Part shown: piece by piece, positions 1 through 12,330 of the stretch | How positions within the stretch are numbered: the stretch's first letter is position 1 | Layout: every line of letters begins with the position of its first letter | NCBI GenBank assembly: GCA_028583605.1 | Contig: CM053337.1 | Coordinates: 12,755,764-12,819,763, forward strand | Direction: 5' to 3' | Length of the DNA: 64,000 nucleotides | Source of the DNA: Dastarcus helophoroides | Lineage: Eukaryota; Arthropoda; Insecta; Coleoptera; Bothrideridae | Made by a program: the position numbers and the translations under genes | Notes under the pieces: model-generated | What the model saw: only the letters and a program-made list of their open reading frames with translations | What the model was told of the DNA's origin: nothing | Database searches by the model: none

Positions 1-660
1 AAATTTAGAAATTACGAAACTTTTAAAAAGCGAAGTGTACGTAGTCACTTCGGACTAATTCGACCACGCCACATTCAATTTCGTCAACGAAAAAATCCTA
101 ACTTAAGCAGTTGAAGAGTTACAGGGGTAGCCTTGAAAGATTTAGGAATTACAAAACTTTTAAAGGACAAAGTGTGGGTAGTGACTTCCGACTAATTCGA
201 TCACGCCAAATCCAATTCCGTCAACTACAAATTCCTATCCTAAATACTTTGATAATTACAGGGGTAGCCTTGAAAAATTTAGAAATTACAAAATTCTTAA
301 AGGGCGAAGTGTGGGTAGTCACTTCCGACTAATTCGACCACGCCAAATCCAATTTCGTCAACGAAAAAATCCTAACTTAAGCAGTTGAAGAGTTACAGGG
401 GTAGCCTTGAAAAATTTAGAAATTACGAAACTTTTAAAGGGCGAAATGTGGGTAGTCATTTCCGACTAATTCGACCACGCCAAATCTAATTTCGTCAACG
501 AAAAAATTCTAACTAAAGCAGTTGAAGAGTTACAGGGATAGCCTTGAAAAATTTAGAAATTACGAAACCCTTAAAGAGCGTAGTGTAGGTAGTCATTTCA
601 GACTAATTTGTTCACGCTGAAACCAATCCCGTTAATTAACATATTCTAATTAAATCAGTT
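1..660. repeat. tandem repeat, ~135-bp units, diverged
   Basis: About five head-to-tail copies share blocks such as GTTACAGGGGTAGCCTTGAA, GTGTGGGTAGTCA.TTCCGAC and AATTCGACCACGCC. Unit starts at about 109, 248, 383 and 521 give a period of 135-139 bp. The array is cut by the window edge. The short open frame at 111-332 lies inside the repeat and is not a gene. Confidence 0.85.
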
Positions 661-940
661 CCAAGAGTTACAAATCGGCGGGGCGGGGGGGGGGTGGATG
701 AAGGATAGAGTTAAATTTCACATTTAATAATGAGCGAAAACGCTACTTAATAATAATAGGATATGTAATAATAATGGAATATTTCTACTAATTTTTCGAA
801 CGTTTAATATTTTGGAGAGGGGAGGGGGGCAATATTAAGCATCTGAACTCAAAATAGATGGCAAATTCTAAAAGTAGGCCCCAAATTTAGTCGAATTTCA
901 TGTTTCTTGTCGCATCCTATTTTTTACTCCAAAGGTCAAA
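661..940. other. no gene; G-rich run and AT-rich DNA
   Basis: This holds a G-run (GGCGGGGCGGGGGGGGGGTGG, about 676-697) able to form a G-quadruplex and a second G-run near 818-829. Nothing coding was seen. Confidence 0.4.
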
Positions 941-2180
941 TTTTGCAAAGGGTGAAGCCTTGAAAAAATAGAAATTAGGAAACTCTTAAGGGATGAGGTG
1001 TGGGTAGTCATTTCCGACTAATTCGACCATGCCAAATCCAATGCCGCCAACTAAAATATCCTAACCTAACTAGCTTAAGAGTTAAGATTATTGGTAGGGT
1101 TATTTTCTCATTCTGATTGAGTTTTTTATTAGGGGGTGATTTTTGGATACGTTAGTAACTCATTTTAAGCAAATCAAGGCTACATTAGGCTCTTAAACTG
1201 CTCTATGTTACTCCCCAATCTTTTGAGGGATGACTAAATGGTAAGTAACTACTAAACGCTTGAATGTAGCTCAATTTAGTTGATAGATTCTGAATCTATG
1301 CACAAATGTAACCCAATAAGACACTTTTCGATGTTTTCTCATTTTTTACCCCAAAGGTCGATTTTGCGAAAGCCTTGAAAGGTTGGTAATCACGAAATGC
1401 TTAAAGAACAACACAAGAGTGGTGTAGTCGTTTTCTGGTTATTTGCTCACACAAAATTCAAATCTGCCACGCTAAAGTTTTCCTAGCTCAAGCCACTTAG
1501 GAGTTTCTAAAAATACTGGATCTTTTCAAGGGAGGCATTTTGGAGTTTTATAACACTTCAATAGCGAGCCACACCTCTAATTGTTTGATGGATTCTGAAA
1601 CTAGGACCCCAGAGATCGTCCAATAAAATAATTTGCCGCATTTTTTATTTTTTACCCCAAAGGTCATTTTGCATAAGAGGGAAACCTTGAAAAATGTAAT
1701 AATTATGAAATAAAGCGGCGAAGTGCGAGTAATATTTTAATAATAATTCGACCCCGCTGACTCCAAATCCGTCAACCAAAGTTTCTTAGGACAAACCATC
1801 GATGAGTTTCAAGATACACCCACTGGATTTTTTGAGGGAAGTACTATAGGGCTTATAGTTCTTAAAGAGTACGGCGCATCCTTTGGTTGCCAGATTCTGA
1901 AAATAGGCCCCAAGTTTGACCCAATAAGACACGTTTTGTTAATTTTTATTTTTTACTCTAAAGGTCCATTTTTGGTGAAAGCCTTGGAATGTCAAAAATG
2001 ACTAAATCGTCAATATGTGTGAGTACTGCTTTTCTGGTAATTCGACGACGGCGAATTCGAATCTGTCAATGGAAAACTCCTACTTCGAATCGTTTAAAAG
2101 TTAGTCGAAGCGACGAAAATAAATTTAATACGGTAGATTTGAAATTAGCCTTGTGTAAAACGCTCGAGATTCTTCAGTGA
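941..2180. repeat. diverged interspersed repeat, ~300-420-bp units
   Basis: Four copies of TTTTTAC.CCAAAGGTC followed by a GCCTTGAAA block occur at about 926, 1345, 1650 and 1950. The GCCTTGAAA...GACTAATTCGACCA part is shared with the array at 1-660, so both derive from one ancestral unit. Confidence 0.7.
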
Positions 2181-2930
2181 GTCAGAGGATAAAACCCCGT
2201 TGGTGTTGAATATCAAAGCGAATTTCATTGAAACTAAACATTGACCCACGCAATTCGATGTGACTAGTCAATTAAATGGAATTGGTGGCTCCCATATATC
2301 AGGTCGGAAGGACCCCACACTCCGAGGCATATAAATAATGGATTACGTTTCAGAAGGGCCGTGGTCGTTGTTCGGCGTGAGGATTGGGGTGGAGTCTCGT
2401 TGCATACTTCATGTCTGAATGAAAAAAAAAAAGAACGAAAACATGCCAGCACATACATCAACGTTTGGCATCGTCGCAGAGTGCTGAAGGGAGAATCTTA
2501 CGCAAAAAATGTTCTTCTTTCAGATCTGGATACTTTTGCCGCTGAAATAATTCTTGGTTGGGTTTCACAATTAAATTAAAATTTAACACATTAAAGCAGA
2601 TTTTTTTTCATCGTTTTTTAATTGTAATAAGTTTTTATCTTTTAATTTAATCTTAATTACGACTGTTGCTTTTATAAATGTTCATGGCACGCATGTTAAT
2701 ATCTCTATAAACATGTTCCAAATTGCCTGGCTTGGCGGAAATAATTTTAACTATTTCAAAATTTGATTCAAATTTATTCGAGGTTATTTCTACGCGTGGT
2801 TATTAAATGCATAACGTTTTTATTGCCGTTAATTTACAATTTAACAACTGTGGGATTTGAAAAGAGTGCAAAATTGATAAAAGGTATAATTAAATCCTTC
2901 TTAACTCCTTTTGGTATAAATATACTTAAA
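2181..2930. other. no recognisable gene
   Basis: This is AT-rich DNA. A 72-codon frame at 2361-2579 has no recognisable similarity and no splice or promoter context that I can see. Confidence 0.4.
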
Positions 2931-3020
2931 GGCTCGGTGGCTTAGCGGACTAAGCGTCTATCACATTAAATTTGATCAAATTAGTTCTCAGGGATGTAGG
3001 TTCGATTCCCATGAGCGGCA
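2931..3020 (+). mobile_element. tRNA-derived SINE head (pol III A and B boxes)
   Basis: An exact A box TGGCTTAGCGG (2938-2948) and an exact B box GGTTCGATTCC (2999-3009) stand about 50 bp apart, as in a tRNA-derived pol III promoter. The D-arm can fold (GCTTAG/CTAAGC) but the acceptor stem does not pair well, so it is not a functional tRNA. It is followed at once by a long purine tract, a typical SINE tail position. Confidence 0.6.
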
Positions 3021-3036
3021 AAATAGCGTTTTTTCG

Positions 3037-3180
3037 CAGGAGGAGGAGGAGGAGAAGAAAAAGAAGCAGACGAAGAAGGGGGAGGAGGAGGAGGAGGAGA
3101 ATAAAAAGAAGCAGAAGAAGAAGGAGAAGGAGAAGAAGAAGAAGACGAATTGAACCAAGGACAATGGAAAGAAGAAGATG
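3037..3180 (+). repeat. purine microsatellite (GGA/GAA)n
   Basis: A run of AGG, GAA and AGA triplets follows the tRNA-like segment. The Arg-rich frame across it is only an artefact of purine triplets. Confidence 0.9.
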
Positions 3181-4180
3181 AAATAGAACGACGGGAAGAA
3201 AAAACGCTTGGAAGTGATAAAATGGAATCGCGCTAAGGGTTGTTTTATTTAATCATCCACGTTGATGAAATCAGTGAACTATAAACATTTGTGAAGTTTC
3301 TAATGAAGCCCAGGTTTACCTTTTAACTGTCGAGAATATAAATCGGTTTATAAACATCGATTCTGATCTAAACAACTTGCGCTCGGTGGTGTACTGCAGA
3401 ATAAAAATATACGTTTTGCTTATCGTCCTACTTTCATGTTAAACGTCCTGTTAATAAAATATTTAATCATAATAAAAAGTTTATTACACAAAATAGTCGT
3501 TACACTTTTCTGTTTTACATAATTGCTTGAATACATTAATACGACTCTCGGGCATAATTTATTTAAATGTTTTACAAAACAGATTCAGAAGAATTGATTT
3601 TACAATATTTTCAAGGGGGCAAACTTTAACAATTAATTAATAAATTAAATAATTAATTAATTAACGATACTTGCGACTTAAGTAATAGAATAAACGAAGA
3701 CGTACGGGTACGGTTCATTTTCAATAATGTCCGAATTAGAACGAACCCAATAAATCAATTAGGACCAACCCTTATGGGTGTGAGGTGGGGGATGGATGAC
3801 CCACCAGTTTATGACGACATAGCACGCAACGAGTTATCTTTTGCGGTTTGACTAACCCTTAATAACCACGGAACATTTTACGATACTTTCGGCGATAGCA
3901 GTTCCCATTCCTGGATTTTCCAACGTGGGGGACCAACCCCCGTGCATAAGTCTTAGAAGCATTTTCACCAATACCTATAATTGATGAATTAAATTTACTA
4001 GTTCGTTTTTTTTTTGTTTCCTGGTTCAAGTCGTGATTCAGGAACCATACTTCGATAGAGATAAGTTGATTCAAGAGCCATACTTCGATAGAATTAGTCT
4101 TACGTTTGATGGTAGATTTACTCTACCATCAAGCTTAAGAAATACTCGTTAGATTAGGTGATAGAGTTTAAATTTTTCTT
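3181..4180. other. no recognisable gene
   Basis: AT-rich single-copy-looking DNA. A palindromic AATTAATTAATTAA run lies near 3640-3664. A 71-codon minus-strand frame at 4074-3859 has no recognisable similarity. Confidence 0.4.
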
Positions 4181-7110
4181 TCAGTTTGAGACCATATCAT
4201 TTTTCAGTTATGATCCAAAATAAGCCCCCCCCATTTTTTATCAGTTAAGTATTCATGCCTAAAAAACTTGGAATAATTAATATGAACACATAAACTATGT
4301 AAATATTATATTTTTATTATCATTGTGCTCAAAATACGGGTTTAAAATTTAGGGGGGCCCGGGGGGTCTTATTCGAGTGGGGTATCATATGAAAGCGTTT
4401 TGCTTGCACATCATAAAATAGCTTTATTTTTAACTTCAGCTCGCGTAGTTTTCTAATTATGATGAAAAATGTTCCAAAATATGCCCCACCTTCCTTTAAT
4501 GGCCCAAGATAAAAGTCGAAAAATTTAAAATAATTATTATCATTAGATATTTGGGTAAATATTACATTTTCAGGGGCTTCAAATGGCGTTTTAGAACGTA
4601 ATGGGGGATTGAGGGGGTATTGTCAACTGGGGTATCATATAAAAGGGTTTCGTTTGCATATTCTAGAACTATCTCTATTTTGGGTTTAGTCTGCGTAGTT
4701 TTTGAGTTAGTATCCAAAATATGCATTATACGTTCTAATTTCAAGTCTTAAAAATTTGAAATAATTTATGCCAATAGTAAAACATGAAAGTTACATTACG
4801 TGGGATGTCATATGAAAGGATTTTATTTGCACATTCTAAAACTATTTTTATTTTGAATTTAGAGTGCCTAGTTTTTGTGTAAGGATAAAATATGTCTATG
4901 CATTCTGTCTTTCAGTTCCTAAAAATTTGAAATAATTTATGCCAATAGTTAAACATATGAAAATTACATTTTTATTGACAGAAGTTTGAAATAGAGTATT
5001 TTAAGGTTATGGGGGGCTAGGGGAGCCAAAGTCAAGTGGGGTGTCATATGAAAGGTTTTTATTTGCACATTCTTAAACTATTTTTATTTTGAATTTAGAG
5101 TGCCTAGTTTTTGTGTAAGGATAAAATATGCTTATGCATTCTGCCTTTTAGTTCCTAAAAATTTGAAATAATTTATGTCAATAGTTAAACATATGAAAAT
5201 TACATTTTTATTGACAGAAGTTTGAAATAGAGCATTTTAAGGTTGTGGGGGGCTAGGGGGGCCAAAGTCAAGTGGAGTGTCATATGAAAGGATTTTATTT
5301 GCACATTCTAAAACTATTTTTATTTTGAAGTTTAGAGTGCATAATTTTCGAGTAAGAATCAAAAATATGCTTATGCATTATATCTTTGTCCTAAAAATTT
5401 GAAATAATTTATACTAATAGTTAAACATATAAAAATTACATTTCTATTGACATAAATTCGAAATAGAGCATTTTAAGGTTTTGGGGGGCTACGGGGGCCA
5501 AAATCAAGTGGGGTTTCAAATGAAAGGATATTATTTGCACATTCCAAAACTATTTTTATTTTGAGTTTGGAGTCCATAATTTTCGTGAAAAGATCAAAAA
5601 TATGCTTATGCATTCTGCCTTTCAGTACCTAAAAATTTGAAATAATTTATGCCTATATATATATACGAAAATTACATTTTTATTGACATAAGTTTGAAAC
5701 AGAGCATTTTATGGTTGTGGGGGGCTAGGGGGGCTAAAGTCAAGTGGGGTATCATATGAAAGGATTTTATTTGCACATTCTAAAACTATTTTTATTTTGA
5801 GTTTATAGTGCATAGTTTTTGTGTAAGAATCAAAAATATGCTTATGCATTCTGACTTTCAGAACTTAAAAATTTGAAATAATTTATTCCAATAAACATAC
5901 GAAAATTACATTTTTATTGACAAAAGTTCGAAATAGAGCATTTTAAGGTTGTGGGGGGCTAGGGGGGCCAAGGTCGAGTGGGGTGTCATATAAAAGGATT
6001 TTATTTGCATATTCTAAAACTATTTTTATTTTATTTGTAAAGTGCAAAATTTTTGAATTATGATCAAAAATATGCTAAAAAATACCATTATTCCGTCTAT
6101 TTTCAAGCATTCAAGCCAAAAAATCTAAAATACACTTCATGTTAAGGAATTATTATGTAAATATCATAAGAAAACTAAAAATGTTGTATTTATAATTTTC
6201 TAAAAGTTGAGAAAGTGTTGGCTCTGGAATAGTTTTTGAGTTATCATCAAAAACGTGCAAAAAAGTACCGTTATATCGCCTATTTCCAAAGTATGCAGAC
6301 CTAAAAATTTAAAACAATTCATGCCAACAGATAATCATATAAATATTACATTTTTATTGTCAGGGGTCCCAAATGAGGTATCAGAGGGGAGGGGGGTCTG
6401 AGGGGGCATAATCAAGTGGGTATCATATAAAAGGGTTTGGTTTGCATATGCTAAAATCGCTTTTCTTTTGATTTAAAAACACATAGTTTTGAAGTTTTTT
6501 TCAAAAATATACAAAAAAGCACCGTTACCTCTAATGGATGCGGACCTAAAATTTTTAAAATAATTTATACTAATAGATAACCAAATAAATATTAGATTTT
6601 CATTGCCAAGGATCTTAAATGGGGTAGATAAGGTAGAGGGGGGCAAACGGGGGGCATAATCTAATGGGGTGTCATATGAAAGGGTTTTGTTTGTGCATTC
6701 TAAAACTGTCTTTCTTTTGATTTTAGACCGCATAGTTTTTGAGTTATGAACAAAAACGTGCAAAAACCTACCTTTATCCCGCCAATCTCCAAATTGTGCC
6801 GAGCAAAAAATTTGAAACAATTACTGCTAATACATAAAAATGTGAACTATACATTTTTATTGCGAAGGGGTTAGAAATGGGGTATTTTAAGGTAGTGGGG
6901 CGCCAAGGGGGGCATGGTCATGTAGGGTATCATATAACAGGGATTTGTTTATATAATCTTAAACTGCTTTTCCTTTCATTTTAAACCGCATAGTTTTTGA
7001 GGTACGATCGAAAATGTCCAAAAAAAAGTATCATTATCTTGTCTATTCCCAAAGTGTGCCTAAAAATGTGAATACTTTATGCTAATAGATAAACATATGA
7101 ATAGTATAAA
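4180..7110 (+). repeat. tandem array, ~237-bp units (orientation 1)
   Basis: About eleven units each carry TCATATGAAAGG, TTTGCACATTCTAAAACTA, AAAAATTTGAAATAATTTAT and a G-run GGGGGGCTAGGGGG. Unit anchors fall at about 4382, 4622, 4806, 5041, 5276, 5513, 5748, 5982, 6420, 6670 and 6930. The central units (4800-6000) are most alike; outer ones are more diverged. Its mirror array is at 8925-10640. Confidence 0.9.
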
Positions 7111-8924
7111 AAAATTAAAACAACTTGAGAAAGAACCACGACAAACATAATTCTGTATTCAACTTGGGTGAGTCAGTTCTTATTTTTATTATTATTTAAA
7201 TTTGGTTTATAAGCCTAGAGATAGAGAAATATTTATGAGAAAGAAATAACTATTTTCTTATTAATATTACTTCAAGTGACAAACCATTAATAAACAATTA
7301 ATTGACTGAAATAATTATTTAATTTAAAAAAATTACTGGTGTTTTAATTTGATTGAATAATTTTAACAATTATAAATCAGATATTAATTGATTGATCACA
7401 TAACAAATCGAATAAATTATTAACAAAATAAAAAAGTTTGCTTTTTTTTATACTTCATATTTTTCGCAATTTGCAAAGTAGCATTATATGAATTTATTTA
7501 TAAATTAATAAGGCTTATATGGTATTAATTACATTCCCCCCACCACTTCAGGAATCTATCCATATATCCTCCAATTTCGATAACTATTTTCCAAGCTCGT
7601 TACGAACAAAACGATAGGCGATTCCCCACAGCGTTAGCAAAGCCGTCGCGGTTTGCAACCCCAGTTCCCGCCGTACTCCGTCAAAAGATCCGAATTAAAG
7701 CCGATGCAACTATTTTAATTGAAGCCGGGCGTAAAATAAAACTCTCCCTCGCCGATTGAAACTTCGGAATTTAAATAAGTTTGGAGAATGAAGTCGACGT
7801 CATCGGATGATCAAGCCGCTGACAACCGGAAACGATTGCGAATTGCAGATTTGTCACGCATTCCGCAAAGTTTTAAATTGAACGGGCTGCCGCGCAACCC
7901 CCGACGGTTTGTTTTATTAAATCATTGAATCGGAAGGGCGACCCGGCGAGAAAAAAAACGTGTCGGATAACGATCGCTTATTTCGCCTGATGCGATGAAA
8001 ATTCGGCGCGTATTGCAGAAAATTGATATGTGGCGAGGGTGGTTGGGTTTAAAGTCGTTATATGGGAAATTTGTTTCCGGACGATTTAAGCTGCATAGCT
8101 GTTGGACCCTGAAACATTCCAAAAAAAAATTAACCAAACGAAAATGTTGACTTAGAATCTTGATAACAAATAATAAATAGATCTTAGGTCTTTGGACAAA
8201 TTTGGAAATATTAATAGGAAATTACCCCAACTTTAATTCTAGTTAACTCCAGGGCACTGTAGCTTATGATTAAATCCAAAGAAGATTCTTTGGATCCAGT
8301 TATAGTTATGTTTTGTAGCGTATCATGCCAAAGTGAGAAAAATCGAAATCGGGCTTTTTTTGAGTTCCGTTCGAATGTGTTTCGACCATCGCCATCGAAA
8401 GTGTCAGTTTATGGCCTAGTGTATAAATAAACTGGATAATCGCTTGTCTTCGGATCAGGTTGTACACCTTGTGTCGCCTTTGATGTTAATCTAATCGTGG
8501 GGCCCATTAAATTTAAACGCGAGTTTTACATTTGGTGGTATCCGCCGACGATCGCCTACCAACTATGTCCGATGGAATCCCGAATATGCTCCAATTCCAA
8601 GTGGTAGGTCGGAATTTACATAAAATTAGACTTAAGTTTCTTAATTGCATAATTATTATTGAAGATAATGGACGAAATGGGAACATTGATAACATTTCTT
8701 TTAAAAATATATTCGTTTACTTTTCAACTAGGCAATTTATGAAGTTAAAAAAATTAAGAATGATTTTATTCTGTTAATTGCTTATTGAGGTAATTGTGTA
8801 ATCAATAGTCTAATTAACATTTCGTAAAAATTGTTGGGCCCCATTAAAAACCTTATAAGTTTTTTTTAGTTAGGAATAGAGAAATATATTTAATGCCAAT
8901 GTTCCACAACCTACAAAGTATACC
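7111..8924. other. spacer between inverted arrays, with a GC-richer island
   Basis: 7111-7540 and 8140-8924 are AT-rich. Between 7560 and 8140 the sequence is clearly GC-richer and not repeated elsewhere in the window (for example CGCCGTACTCCG, GGGCTGCCGCGCAACCCCC). No exon or protein similarity is evident; a conserved control element is possible. Confidence 0.4.
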
Positions 8925-10640
8925 TTTTTAGTTTTCTTACGATATTTACATAGCAATTCGTTAACATGAAGTGTATTTCAAACTTTTTAGCTTAATGACT
9001 TGGAAATAAAGGAAATAATGGTGTTTTTAGCCTATTTTTGATCATAACTCAAAAACTATCTGCTCTAGCCCCAAAATAAAAGAAGTTTTATAATGTGTAA
9101 ATAAAATTGTCTGATATGACACCTCACTTGACTTTGCCCCTCCTGCCCCCCCACAACCTTATAATGTCCCATTTCAAACTTATGTCAACAAAAATATAAT
9201 TTTCACATGTTAACTATTGACATAAATTATTTCAAATTTTTAAGACTTGGAAATATAATGTGTAATGCATATTTCTAACCCAAACTCAAAAACTATGCGC
9301 TCTAAATCAAATATAAAAATAGTTTTAAAATGAGCAAATAAAATCCTTTCATATGACACCCCACTTGACATTAGCCCCCCTAGCCCCCCACAACCTTAAA
9401 ATGCCTAATTTCGAACTTCTGCTAATAAAAATGTAATTTTTATATTTTTAACTTTTGGCATAAATTATTTTAAATTTTTAGAATCTTAATATACAATGCA
9501 TAATGCATAATTTTGATCCTAACTCAAAAACTATGCACTCTAAACCCAAAATAAAAATAGTTCTAGAATGTGCAAATTAAAACCTTTCATATAACACCCC
9601 ACTTGAACTTGCCCCCCCAGCCCCCCCCCCACAATCTTTAAGTGCATCATTTCAAACTTCTGCCAATAAATATGACATTTTTATATGTTTAACTACTGGC
9701 ATAAATTATTTCAAATTTTTAGGACCTAAAGATACAATGCAAAATGCATATTTCTGCTTCTAATTCAAAAACTATGCCTTCTAAACCAAAAACAAAAAGG
9801 ATCTTAGAATGTACAAATAAAACCCTTTCATATGACACCCTACTTGACCTTGGCCCCCCCTAGCCCCCCACAACATTATGATGCCACATTTCGAACTTGT
9901 GCCAATAAAAATGTAATTTTCACATGTTTTAACTTCTTGGCATAAATTATTTCAAATTTTTAGTATTTTAATATAGAATACATAATGCATACTTTTGATC
10001 CTAACTCAAAACCTATGCACTCTAAACCCAAAATAAAAATAGTTCTAGAATGTGTAAATTAAATCCTTTCATATGACACCCCACTTAAACTTGGCCCCCC
10101 TAGCCCCCCACAATCTTATGATGCCTTATTTAGGTTTTCTGCCAATAAAAATTTAATTTTCATGTGTTTAGCTATTGGCATAAATTATTTCAAATTTTTA
10201 GGACTTTGAAATACAATGTATAATGCATATTTTTGACCCTAACTTAAAAATTATGCACTCTAAACCTAAAATGAAAATAATTTTAAAATTTGCATAGAAA
10301 ATCCTCTCATATGATGTCCCACTTGACTTTGCCTCCGCAGCCCCCCAATGTGCTCACAAAATGTATGCATCGAATTTTGAATCACTCTGTATAATACTCA
10401 CTTGACCATGCTTCTACAATCCCCCTATTACGTTCTGGGTCCATGGCAATGAACATATGAGTTATAGCGTAATTATTTTGAAATTTTTGGTTCGAATATT
10501 TGAAAATTAAACATGATTATTTTTGCTCATTTTTAATCACAACCCAAAAACTACGTAATGAAAACAGCAAAAGAAGGCAGTTCTAAAATGTGCAAATAAT
10601 ACCCTTTCATATGACCCCACCTCGAACATTTTTGTATAAT
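8925..10640 (-). repeat. tandem array, ~237-bp units (inverted orientation)
   Basis: This is the reverse complement of the 4180-7110 family: CCTTTCATATGACACCCCAC, CCCCCCTAGCCCCCCACAA and ATAAATTATTTCAAATTTTT recur at about 9130, 9360, 9590, 9830, 10070 and 10310. The segment 8925-9050 matches the reverse complement of about 6050-6190, so the two arrays are mirror images. Confidence 0.9.
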
Positions 10641-11651
10641 CACATTTCGCTCAAGATTCGGTAGATGCGATGCTGTTGGAAATTACAAAAGCGCCGTAAT
10701 TAGATATCTAAAGAGGTATAGTTAATTTGTGAGTGTGTTGTGTGTGTGTGAACTGCGAGTCGGTCCATCGGATCACGGATCAGTTGAGCGACGTGTGTGG
10801 TCTCGGTTATCACATGCGAACAGCACCGTAGAAGACTGTACTTGCGCTAGACCATTATGCAAAAATGAAACAGAATGAAATTCCAACGGTGGGCTTATTC
10901 ACCGGCCTTAACGATCCTCTCGATGGTCTTTCACGGTCGAAGCGCAAAACGGACAAGCCAAAGAAAAAAATCCACCTACCCTACAGCAATGTCCAAATCT
11001 GTGCTTCCGATGCTTAATTAAATCACTGGGTAGATGTAACACGAAAGTATGGCAACAGTACCACGACTTAATTCTCGTAAGTAATTGAACACAATCGTTC
11101 CAATTACAGGTATTTAAAAGTCGACGTTACATCTTAGTCTTACTGACGTCATTAATTAATGAAAATTCGCAACTTTCCCCCGTATTGAATTAAAAGTCGA
11201 CGTCAAGGTCGAATATAACTAAAAATTACACCGTTAGGGCTTTATTGACGTCACTGATGGAGAAAACTTCGCAACGTCCCCCGTATTAAGTTAAAATGCA
11301 GTTTAAGTCCGTGCCGAAGGTCTTGTTTATATTGAGTGCGATTTTTGCAACCTCAGCTGCAGAAAACAGGGCGTTTATCAAGTTTCAATAACTGAAACAT
11401 TTTCTGCATTCCAACGATGGAAATATACGAACGCACAACAATGTCATAAGTCCCCAGTGATGAAATATCCAAATGCCATATTTACATTTGAAAGTCATTT
11501 TAAAAAGATCATTAATTTTATAGATATGAATGGATTCGAAGGTGAGTGCAACATGAAAAATTACGATTTCCTACCTTTCGCTTTAACATGTTTATATACA
11601 ACTGTCATAAGGTTATGAAGTAGTCCCGAGAGGGTCCTACAACCGTCAGCT
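10641..11651. other. single-copy DNA with a ~115-bp duplication
   Basis: Two copies (about 11112-11195 and 11196-11296) share AAAAGTCGACGT, TGACGTCA and GCAAC.T.CCCCCGTATT. The second holds TCAAGGTCG (11203-11211), an exact FTZ-F1 type site, and both hold the CRE palindrome TGACGTCA. No coding potential was seen. Confidence 0.5.
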
Positions 11652-12330
11652 ACTGCATAAATCCTCGGGCCCAATAACTCGGTGGAATCGGCGACAGAAA
11701 GTTTATTGTTAATAAAAAGCTCCACTTGGCGAGCACTTAAAAACCACCGACGAATACGGGGGATGATTAATAAGTTTCTATTTACGCCGCATTTTCGAAA
11801 GAAATTCGAGAGTTGTCTTTGAAATTTCCCAAAAAAAGTTGACATTTCGAAGTTCTGAAAAAAAATCCAAACCTCCTGGAAAGAGCATAAATCCTCGGGC
11901 CCAATAACTCGGTGGAATCGGCGACAGAAAGTTTATTGTTAATAAAAAGCTCCACTTGGCGAGCACTTAAAAACCACCGACGAATACGGGGGCTGATTAA
12001 TAAGTTTCTATTTACGCCGCATTTTCGAAAGAAATTCGAGAGTTGTCTTTGAAATTTCCCAAAAAAAGTTGACATTTCGAAGTTCTGAAAAAAAATCCAA
12101 ACCTCCTGGAAAGAGCATAAATCCTCGGGCCCAATAACTCGGTGGAATCGGCGACAGAAAGCTTATTTTTAATAAAAAGCTCCACTTGGCGAGCACTTAA
12201 AAATCACCGACTAATACGGGGGCTGATTAATAAGTTTCTATTTACGCCGCATTTTCGAGAAAAAATTGAGAGTTGTCTTTGAAATTTCCCAAAAAAAAGT
12301 TGACATTTCGAAGTTCTGAAATTTCAACAA
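11652..12330. repeat. tandem repeat, 231 bp x 3
   Basis: Three nearly identical units start at GCATAAATCCTCGGGCCCAA (about 11655, 11886 and 12117). Minus-strand frames of 62-97 codons recur with the period and are by-products. Low divergence marks it as the youngest array in this part. Confidence 0.93.

Noticed and set aside
2931..3020. Functional tRNA gene
   Set aside because: A and B boxes are exact, but the acceptor stem does not pair and a purine tail follows; a SINE head fits better.
2972..3181. Arg-rich 69-codon protein
   Set aside because: It is a translation of a purine triplet microsatellite.
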